Positions 25,097 to 31,347 of a stretch of DNA of 35,949 bases are shown piece by piece; the first letter of the stretch is position 1; each line of letters starts with the position of its first letter. The stretch lies in NCBI GenBank assembly GCA_005809105.1, contig SYLI01000009.1:1-35949 (forward strand), written 5' to 3'. The DNA is from Verrucomicrobiales bacterium. GTDB lineage: Bacteria > Verrucomicrobiota > Verrucomicrobiia > Limisphaerales > UBA1100. Made by a program: the position numbers and the translations under genes. The notes under the pieces were generated by a model. The model was not told the origin of the DNA. It ran no database searches and saw only the letters and a list, made by a program, of their open reading frames with translations.

Positions 25097-26079
25097 CACG
25101 CCGCCTTCAGATCATCTCGCGCATCCTTGAGGCCGTGTCCCAATCGCGCTCCATCTGTATTGTGGGGCATGGGCGCCCAGACGGCGACTGCATCGGTTCG
25201 CAAATCGCGCTGACCCTCGCGTTGCGCGGCCAGGGTCGGCGCGTGCAGTGCTGGAATCAGGACCCCGTGCCCGGCAAGCTCAAGTTTCTGGATCCGGACG
25301 GGGTGGTGACCATGCCCGTCGCCTCGGTGCGGCTGGACTGCGTCATCGCCGTGGACTGCGCCAGCTACGAGCGCCTTGGCGATCTGTGCGCGCGTCTGGA
25401 GAGGCGGCGGCTGCTCATCAACATCGATCACCACGCCTCCAATCACCGCTTCGGCGATCTGAACTGGGTCGTCCCACGAAGCCCCTCCACGGGCGAGCTC
25501 ATCCACCGGCTGCTGCGGCAGGCGCAGTGGCCCATCACGCCGGACATCGCCAACGCGCTCCTCACGGCCATCAGCACCGACACGGGTTCCTTTCAGTATC
25601 CCAGCACGCGCCCGTCCACGCACCGCACCGCTGCCGAGCTGCTCACGCGGGGCGCCGACTCCGCGCGCATCTGCCAGGAGGTGTATCAGAGCTATCCCCT
25701 CGGGCGCGTGCGGCTGCTGCGGCACCTGTACAACCGCTTCAAGCTGCGGCATCACAACCAGATTGGCTCCTTCTGGCTGCGCCGTCGCGACTACACGCTG
25801 ACCGGCGCCAAGCCGGATGATGCCGAGGGCCTCATCGAGCAAATCCGGGACATTGGGTCGGTGCGCGTGGCGTGCCTCTTTGAGGAACTGGAGCCGGGAC
25901 TGACGCGCCTGAGCCTGCGCAGCAAGACTCCCGCCGTCAACGTGGCCGACGTGGCCGCGCAGTTTGGCGGCGGCGGCCACGGCGCTGCCGCGGGAGCCCG
26001 CATCCCCGGCGACGCCCGGAAGGTTGAGCGCCTCGTGCTCGACGCCCTCAAGGCCGCCCTCAACGGCCACCAACATTAG
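25093..26079 (+). CDS. nrnA: DHH/DHHA1 nanoRNase / pAp phosphatase (NrnA)
   Basis: 328 aa; ATG 25093 overlaps rbfA (ATGA). NrnA degrades 2-5 nt RNA oligos and dephosphorylates 3'-phosphoadenosine 5'-phosphate. The DHH domain has GHGRPDGDCIGSQ (motif I), AVDCASYERLG (motif II), INIDHHASNHRFGDLNW (DHH) and the TAISTDTGSFQYPST block; the DHHA1 domain ends in VNVADVAAQFGGGGHGAAAGARI (GGGGH). Metal-binding residues are intact. In motif I the usual His/Asn near the start is Gly-His-Gly, a minor change. The position between rbfA and truB is the conserved one for this gene. Confidence 0.95.
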   Translation: MTRRLQIISRILEAVSQSRSICIVGHGRPDGDCIGSQIALTLALRGQGRRVQCWNQDPVPGKLKFLDPDGVVTMPVASVRLDCVIAVDCASYERLGDLCARLERRRLLINIDHHASNHRFGDLNWVVPRSPSTGELIHRLLRQAQWPITPDIANALLTAISTDTGSFQYPSTRPSTHRTAAELLTRGADSARICQEVYQSYPLGRVRLLRHLYNRFKLRHHNQIGSFWLRRRDYTLTGAKPDDAEGLIEQIRDIGSVRVACLFEELEPGLTRLSLRSKTPAVNVADVAAQFGGGGHGAAAGARIPGDARKVERLVLDALKAALNGHQH

Positions 26080-26087
26080 TCCCTTGT

Positions 26088-26813
26088 ATGCCCCGCCCTC
26101 CTGCCTTTGACGGCGCGCTGTTGGTGGACAAGCCGGCCGGCCCCACTTCGCATGACGTGGTGGACAGCGTCCGCGACCTCTACCGGATGCAGCAGGTCGG
26201 CCACTGCGGCACACTCGACCCCGGCGCCACGGGCCTGCTGGTTCTGCTGCTGGGGCGCGCCACCAAGCTCTCCAGCCGATTCATGGCCGACGACAAAGCC
26301 TACGAAGGGGTCATCCAGCTTGGGCTGACCACCGACAGCCACGACGCGCATGGGCAGGTCACGGCCAGGACGGCTGTGCCGCCGCTCACGCTGGACAAAC
26401 TCAACGCGGCGGCGCGAGAGTTCACCGGAGACCTGATGCAGCTTCCCCCCATGGTCTCCGCCGTCAAAAAGGGCGGCACGCCGCTCTACAAGCTGGCGCG
26501 CAAGGGGCAGCAGGTCGAGCGCGAGGCGAGGCTGGTCCACGTGTACCAGTTCGAGTTTAGCGGCTATCAGGCGCCACTGGGGCGGTTTCGAGTGGCCTGC
26601 ACCAAGGGCGGCTACGTGAGATCCCTGGCGCACGATCTGGGCCAGCGGCTGGGCTGCGGCGCCATCCTTAAACACCTTCATCGCACGCGCTCCGGATCCT
26701 TTGAGGTACACGAGGCTCTCCGGCTCGAGGCCCTCCTTGAAACACCCGACGCCCAGCTGCCCGGCTTGGTGGTGCCGCTCATGGACTTGGCGCCGCGGCT
26801 CAAGTCGGCATGA
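26088..26813 (+). CDS. truB: tRNA pseudouridine(55) synthase
   Basis: 241 aa from ATG 26088, eight bases after nrnA. TruB makes pseudouridine 55 in the T-loop of tRNAs. Motifs: DGALLVDKPAGPTSHDVVD, then VGHCGTLDPGATGLLVLLLGRATKLS, where the Asp is catalytic, YEGVIQLGLTTDSHDAHG, LPPMVSAVKKGGTPLYKLARKG and YVRSLAHDLGQRLG. The C-terminus lacks a PUA domain, fitting the shorter type of about 240 residues. ATGA overlap with ribF. Confidence 0.96.
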   Translation: MPRPPAFDGALLVDKPAGPTSHDVVDSVRDLYRMQQVGHCGTLDPGATGLLVLLLGRATKLSSRFMADDKAYEGVIQLGLTTDSHDAHGQVTARTAVPPLTLDKLNAAAREFTGDLMQLPPMVSAVKKGGTPLYKLARKGQQVEREARLVHVYQFEFSGYQAPLGRFRVACTKGGYVRSLAHDLGQRLGCGAILKHLHRTRSGSFEVHEALRLEALLETPDAQLPGLVVPLMDLAPRLKSA

Positions 26814-27748
26814 GGATTTTCAAAAACGCGCCCGAGGCGCGATCGCCCTCGGGCAGGGTGGCTAGGGTGGCAATTGCCATCGGCCTCTTCGACGGCGTGC
26901 ATCTGGGCCACCAGCAGGTGCTGCGGCAGACCGTGGCCGACGCGCGCAACCACGAGGCGATGGCAATCGCCGTCACGTTCGACCGCCATCCGGCGGCCGT
27001 GCTTTCCCCGCAGTCGGCGCCGCTTTTGATTCAGTCCGACGCGCAGCGACTGCGAACCATCGCCGCGCTTGGAATCGACGCAGCGCTGGTGCTGGAGTTT
27101 GATGAGGCCTTGAGCCGCGTGAGCGCAGAGGCGTTCCTCCAACAGTTACTTGAACCACTGGGCCGGTGCGTGAGTGTCTGTGTGGGGGCGCGCTTTGCCT
27201 TTGGACACGGGCGCGCCGGAAACGTGGCGCTGCTCAATCAATGGGGCGACCGGATGGGCTTTGCCGTCCACGGCCTTGCCAATGTGGCGCTGGACGGCGA
27301 GCCGGTGAGCAGCTCGCGCATACGTCAGGCAATCACCTCGGGCGACTTGGATGCGGCTGACCAGATGCTGGGCCGCGCCTACACTCTGGCGGGAACGGTG
27401 GTGGCGGGCGACCGCCGTGGACGCGAATGGGGATTTCCAACCGCCAATCTGGACGTGGCCGGGCTTTGCCTGCCGCCCTCGGGGGTCTATGCCGCGCATG
27501 CGCAGGTGGCGGGCCGGACGCACCGCGCGGTCGTCAACATCGGGATCCGGCCCACGCTCGGCGGCATCGCTCCAACGGTGCGCGTGGAAGCCCACCTGCT
27601 CGACGTCACGGGCGATTTTTACGGACAGGAGGTTGAACTTTCATTTGTAAAGCGGTTGCGAGACGAGGCGCGGTTTGAAAACGTGGACGCACTCTGCGCG
27701 CAGATTTCCCGCGATGTGCAGGCGGCGCGCGCGGCGTTTGAAGACTGA
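26810..27748 (+). CDS. ribF: Bifunctional riboflavin kinase / FAD synthetase
   Basis: 312 aa; ATG 26810 overlaps truB by four bases. RibF phosphorylates riboflavin to FMN and adenylylates FMN to FAD. The N-terminal nucleotidyltransferase domain has AIGLFDGVHLGHQQVLRQ, TFDRHPAAVLSP and VSSSRIRQAITSGDLDAADQMLGR. The C-terminal kinase domain begins at about residue 185 with VVAGDRRGREWGFPTANL, then PPSGVYAAHAQV, VNIGIRPTLGG and VEAHLLDVTGDFYGQEVELSFVKRLRDEARF. It is the final gene of the nusA operon. Confidence 0.96.
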   Translation: MRIFKNAPEARSPSGRVARVAIAIGLFDGVHLGHQQVLRQTVADARNHEAMAIAVTFDRHPAAVLSPQSAPLLIQSDAQRLRTIAALGIDAALVLEFDEALSRVSAEAFLQQLLEPLGRCVSVCVGARFAFGHGRAGNVALLNQWGDRMGFAVHGLANVALDGEPVSSSRIRQAITSGDLDAADQMLGRAYTLAGTVVAGDRRGREWGFPTANLDVAGLCLPPSGVYAAHAQVAGRTHRAVVNIGIRPTLGGIAPTVRVEAHLLDVTGDFYGQEVELSFVKRLRDEARFENVDALCAQISRDVQAARAAFED

Positions 27749-27758
27749 CGGTGCCCAA

Positions 27759-27774
27759 GGGTTGTCTGCAACCC
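27759..27774 (+). terminator. Possible terminator after ribF
   Basis: GGGTTG - TCTG - CAACCC is a perfect 6-bp stem with a 4-base loop, eleven bases after the ribF stop and upstream of the moxR promoter. A T-tract is absent, so it may terminate poorly or only protect the 3' end. Confidence 0.35.
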
Positions 27775-27803
27775 ATCGAGGTGCCCCTTCCAATAACTTT
27801 CCT

Positions 27804-27831
27804 TTGCCGGTCAGGGCCGGCCCACTACAGT
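27804..27831 (+). promoter_or_regulatory. Putative promoter of the MoxR/Bat cluster
   Basis: TTGCCG (27804-27809), 16-base spacer, TACAGT (27826-27831), then seven bases to the moxR ATG (27839). The spacer contains the palindrome GGGCCGGCCC (27814-27823), a candidate operator. The geometry predicts a leaderless mRNA. Confidence 0.45.
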
Positions 27832-27838
27832 CCCCGCG

Positions 27839-28831
27839 ATGAACAGGGATACGCTGGCGGCGCTCGAGGCCACGCTGCGGGAGGAGAGTGCCTTCGTGCG
27901 CCCGCTGATGGCCGAGATGGGCAAGGTCATCGTGGGTCAGCACTATCTCGTGGAGCGGCTCATCATCGGCCTGTTGGCTGACGGCCACGTGCTGCTTGAA
28001 GGCGTGCCCGGGCTGGCAAAAACCCTCGCGGTGAAGACGCTGGCGTCCACGCTGGATCTTAAATTCTCCCGCCTGCAATTCACCCCGGACATGCTGCCGG
28101 CCGACGTGGTGGGCACTCAGATTTACAACCCGCAGACCGGTGCCTTCACAACGCACCTGGGCCCGGTGCATGCCAATCTGGTGCTGGCTGACGAGATCAA
28201 CCGCGCCCCCGCCAAGGTTCAGAGCGCGCTGCTGGAGGCGATGCAGGAGAAGCAGGTCACCCTGGGTGACAAAACCTTCAAGCTGCAGGAACCCTTTCTC
28301 GTGCTGGCGACGGAGAACCCCATTGAACTGGAGGGCACCTACCAGCTGCCCGAGGCGCAGGTGGATCGCTTCATGTTAAAACTGCGCATCGACTACCCCA
28401 GCCGTGCGGAGGAACGGCGCATCTTGGACCTCATGGCCCGCACCCAGAATCTTCCGCAGGCCTCGCGCGTGGCCAGCGCCGCGCAGGTGATGCAGGCGCG
28501 CCGGCGGCTCGACGACCTCTACGTGGACGACAAGGTCAAGGACTACATTGTGGATCTGGTCTGCGCCACACGCGATCCCAAGGCCTACAAGCTGGACATT
28601 GGGCACCTCATTCACCTGGGCGCATCGCCGCGTGCCACCATCTTTCTGGCGCTCGCCGCCAAGGCCCACGCGTTTTTGCAGGGGCGTGGCTATGTCACCC
28701 CACAGGATGTGAAAAGCATCGCGCCCGACGTGCTGCGCCACCGCGTGACCACCACCTACGAGGCCGAGGCGGCCGAGAAGACCAGCGAGGATGTGGTGAA
28801 GATGCTGCTGGACCATCTGCCGGTTCCCTGA
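27839..28831 (+). CDS. MoxR-family AAA+ ATPase
   Basis: 330 aa from ATG 27839. MoxR ATPases are chaperone-like AAA+ proteins that act with VWA-domain partners. Walker A is EGVPGLAKT, Walker B LVLADEINRAP, then PAKVQSALLEAMQEKQVTLG and sensor 1 LATENPIELEGTYQLPEAQVDRFML, the MoxR signature. The C-terminal lid follows from about residue 215 with LGASPRATIFLALAAKAHAFLQGRGYVTPQDV. Length is normal. It opens the Bat cluster and is followed after ten bases by the DUF58 gene, the standard order. Confidence 0.95.
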   Translation: MNRDTLAALEATLREESAFVRPLMAEMGKVIVGQHYLVERLIIGLLADGHVLLEGVPGLAKTLAVKTLASTLDLKFSRLQFTPDMLPADVVGTQIYNPQTGAFTTHLGPVHANLVLADEINRAPAKVQSALLEAMQEKQVTLGDKTFKLQEPFLVLATENPIELEGTYQLPEAQVDRFMLKLRIDYPSRAEERRILDLMARTQNLPQASRVASAAQVMQARRRLDDLYVDDKVKDYIVDLVCATRDPKAYKLDIGHLIHLGASPRATIFLALAAKAHAFLQGRGYVTPQDVKSIAPDVLRHRVTTTYEAEAAEKTSEDVVKMLLDHLPVP

Positions 28832-28841
28832 AAACCGCGCC

Positions 28842-29729
28842 ATGCTCTCTCCCGAGATCCACGACAAGGTCCGGCAGATCGAGATCAAGACCAGCCGGCT
28901 GGTGACCGAGGTGATGGCCAACCAGTTCCGGAGCGCCTTCAAGGGCCACGGCATGGAGTTTGAAGAGGTGCGCGAGTACCAGCCGGGCGACGAGGTGCGG
29001 TTCATCGACTGGAACGTCACGGCGCGCATGAACCATCCCTTCGTCAAAAAGTTCGTCGAGGAACGCGAGCTGACGGTGATGGTGGTGGTGGACGTGAGTG
29101 CGTCGGGCCGGTTTGGGTCTCAGGCACAGTCCAAGCGCGAACTGGCCGCCGAGCTGGCCTGCGTGCTGGCGCTGGCGGCCAACCGCAGCCAGGACAAGGT
29201 GGGCCTGGTTCTCTTCACCGACACGGTGGAAGTCTTCGTGCCGCCGCGCAAGGGCCGGCGTCACGTGCTGCGCGTGGTGCGCGACATCCTGCATCATCCG
29301 CCGCGCCGCAAGGGCACGCGGCTGGAGGCGGCGCTGGAATTTCTCACGCGCATCTCCACCCGCAAGGCAGTGGTGCTGCTGCTCTCGGACTTCCTGGATC
29401 CCCTGCCCCTCAAGCCGCTGCGTCAGGCGCACCGGCGCCACGACGTCGTGGCGGTGCAGATCACCGATCCGCACGAGCACGCCCTGCCCTCGCTGGGCCG
29501 CGTGCTGCTGGAGGATGCGGAGACCGGGGCCGTCGCTGAGATTCACACCGGCCGTGCTGGGCCTCGCGAGGTGTTCGCGCGGGAGCGCGCAGAGGCGCAG
29601 GCCGACCTCTCCGTGCAGCTGCGCAATCTGGGCATCGACACGTTTTGCGTGCAGACCGGGCAGGACTACGTCAGATCCCTCTCGCGATTCTTCGAAGCGC
29701 GCGCGCGACGCCGGATGCGCCGGGGATGA
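28842..29729 (+). CDS. DUF58 / VWA-like protein of the Bat cluster
   Basis: 295 aa from ATG 28842. DUF58 proteins are predicted VWA-fold partners of MoxR. Diagnostic sequence: GHGMEFEEVREYQPGDEVRFIDWNVTARMNHPFVKKFVEERELTVMVVVDVSASGRFGS, in which DVSAS is the metal-dependent adhesion (MIDAS-like) motif, then LVLFTDTVEVFVPPRKG and VVLLLSDFLDP. No signal peptide or membrane segment is visible, so it is probably cytosolic and in contact with the ATPase. The next gene overlaps by ATGA. Confidence 0.92.
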   Translation: MLSPEIHDKVRQIEIKTSRLVTEVMANQFRSAFKGHGMEFEEVREYQPGDEVRFIDWNVTARMNHPFVKKFVEERELTVMVVVDVSASGRFGSQAQSKRELAAELACVLALAANRSQDKVGLVLFTDTVEVFVPPRKGRRHVLRVVRDILHHPPRRKGTRLEAALEFLTRISTRKAVVLLLSDFLDPLPLKPLRQAHRRHDVVAVQITDPHEHALPSLGRVLLEDAETGAVAEIHTGRAGPREVFARERAEAQADLSVQLRNLGIDTFCVQTGQDYVRSLSRFFEARARRRMRRG

Positions 29730-30259
29730 ACGCCACTCTCACCAACGCGCCCCCGGTCCTGCTGGTGGGCCTCAAGCCGCCCGTGGAGTTGCCCGACCCT
29801 TGGGCCTGGCTTTGGTGGACGTTGGGTGGCATTGCCGCGACCGCTACACTCGTCGCCGCCGGGGTGTGGATTTATCGGAAGGCAACCCGCCCCCCGCTGC
29901 CGGAGTTGCCCCTCGTGCGAGCCCGCAGGCAGTTGCGTGAAGTGCGCGCCCTGCTCGGCGATCCGGCCGCATTCTGTGCGGTCTTAAGCAGCGTCATTCG
30001 CGTCTATCTGGAGGGGCGCTTGGCCATGCGGGCCGCCGGTCAGACCACCGAGGAATTCCTCGCGGCCATGGAGGCCAGCCCCCAGTTCAGCGCGGCACAG
30101 AGCATTGCCATGACGCAGTTCCTCCGCCAGTGTGACCTTGTGAAATTTGCGCAAGACCGCCCGGCGCGCGAAGTGCTGGAAGGGCTGCACGGCACTGCTG
30201 CGAGGCTGGTGGAAGAAACTGCGCCCAAGCCCACCGACGGAGCTCGCCCCGCGCCATGA
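29726..30259 (+). CDS. Small single-pass membrane protein of the Bat cluster (DUF4381-like)
   Basis: 177 aa; ATG 29726 overlaps the DUF58 stop by four bases. The start is Pro-rich (LVGLKPPVELPDPWAW), as in DUF4381 proteins. One membrane helix lies at about residues 29-50 (LWWTLGGIAATATLVAAGVWIY), followed by a basic stretch and a cytoplasmic-type helical domain with VIRVYLEGRLAMRAAGQTTEEFLAAM and LRQCDLVKFAQDRPA. The TTEEF/LVKFA pattern also occurs at the end of other Bat-cluster proteins. Similar small proteins sit between DUF58 and batA in many clusters; function is unknown. Confidence 0.82.
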   Translation: MNATLTNAPPVLLVGLKPPVELPDPWAWLWWTLGGIAATATLVAAGVWIYRKATRPPLPELPLVRARRQLREVRALLGDPAAFCAVLSSVIRVYLEGRLAMRAAGQTTEEFLAAMEASPQFSAAQSIAMTQFLRQCDLVKFAQDRPAREVLEGLHGTAARLVEETAPKPTDGARPAP

Positions 30260-31347
30260 AGAGCGTGCCCTCACGCGTGGGCTTGCGACTGTTGCTCTGG
30301 CTGGCGCCGGTGGCGGCGGGTGCGTGGTGGGTGCGTGGGTCGGGAACGTCGTTCCGCGATCCGTGGTACCTGCTGCTGTTGGCGGTGCTGCCTTTGGCGG
30401 GCTGGCTGCGCGGCAGGCGCGGCGAGCCTGCGGCGCTGGTCTATTCCTCCATCACGCTTGTGGCACGGCTGGCGAACCCGCATCCGGCGCGCGCGGGCCA
30501 GGTGCTCTCGGCGTTACGCTGGCTCGCACTGGCACTCTTCATCGTGGCTCTAGCGCGTCCCCAAAGTGAACTGGGCGAATCGCGGCGCGAGCCTAGCGGC
30601 ATCGACATCGTCCTTTCGGTGGATCTCTCCGACAGCATGCTGGCCGATGATCTGGCGCCCAGCCGCATTGTCGTGGCCAAGCAGGTGCTTGAGGAATTCA
30701 TCGAGCACCGCCCCAACGACCGCATTGGTCTCGTGGTCTTCTCTGGCAAGGCGTACATCGCCAGCCCCCTGACACTCGATCATCCCTTCCTCGCCGCCAG
30801 CCTCAAACGGCTGACGGTGGACACGTTTTCCACCAGCGATGAGGAAGGCACCGCCATCGGCTCGGGCATCATGGCGGCGGTGAACCGGCTGGTGGATTTG
30901 AAGAAGTCCAAAAGCAAGATTGTGGTGCTGATGACCGACGGCCAAAACAACGCCGGCAAGGTTCCCCCCGTGCAGGCCGCCGAGGTGGCGCGCGCGCTGG
31001 GCATCAAGGTGTACACCATCGGGGTTGGCAAAAAGGGAACCAGCCGGCTGCCCCGGCCCAATCCGTTTGTGCCGGGAGGTTTTGTGTACGTGCCCCTCAA
31101 TGTGGAGATTGACGAGGAGACGCTCCAGAAAATCGCCACGCGCACCGGGGGCAAGTTCTACCGCGCCGAGAGTGCCGACACGTTGCGGCAGGTGTACGAC
31201 GAAATCAACCAGATGGAGACCACCGAGCGCGACGCCAAGCGCTTCCGCGTCTACCGCGACTTTTTCGCCGAGGTGATCCTCGCGGGCCTGCTGGTGCTCT
31301 TGTGCGAACTGGCACTCACCCACACCGTGCTAAGGAGGATTCCATGA
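30256..31347 (+). CDS. batA: BatA-type membrane VWA protein
   Basis: 363 aa; ATG 30256 overlaps the previous gene by four bases. Three N-terminal membrane helices (about 10-27, 36-51, 85-100) end in ALARPQ, the normal BatA/B lead-in. The VWA domain spans about 115-310: MIDAS SVDLSDSM (Asp123, Ser125, Ser127), NDRIGLVVFSGKAYIASPLT, a threonine-containing EEGTAIGSG, VVLMTDGQNNAG and GIKVYTIGVGKKG. A C-terminal helix (about 336-355) follows. With N-in orientation the VWA domain would be outside the cytoplasmic membrane. Bat proteins were named from Bacteroides aerotolerance; their molecular job is unproven. Confidence 0.93.
   Translation: MKSVPSRVGLRLLLWLAPVAAGAWWVRGSGTSFRDPWYLLLLAVLPLAGWLRGRRGEPAALVYSSITLVARLANPHPARAGQVLSALRWLALALFIVALARPQSELGESRREPSGIDIVLSVDLSDSMLADDLAPSRIVVAKQVLEEFIEHRPNDRIGLVVFSGKAYIASPLTLDHPFLAASLKRLTVDTFSTSDEEGTAIGSGIMAAVNRLVDLKKSKSKIVVLMTDGQNNAGKVPPVQAAEVARALGIKVYTIGVGKKGTSRLPRPNPFVPGGFVYVPLNVEIDEETLQKIATRTGGKFYRAESADTLRQVYDEINQMETTERDAKRFRVYRDFFAEVILAGLLVLLCELALTHTVLRRIP
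31332..31338 (+). promoter_or_regulatory. Strong Shine-Dalgarno for the BatB-BatC fusion gene
   Basis: AAGGAGG (31332-31338), five bases before ATG 31344, inside the end of batA. It is the clearest ribosome binding site in the window and decides this start. Most other genes here have none that is visible. Confidence 0.75.
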
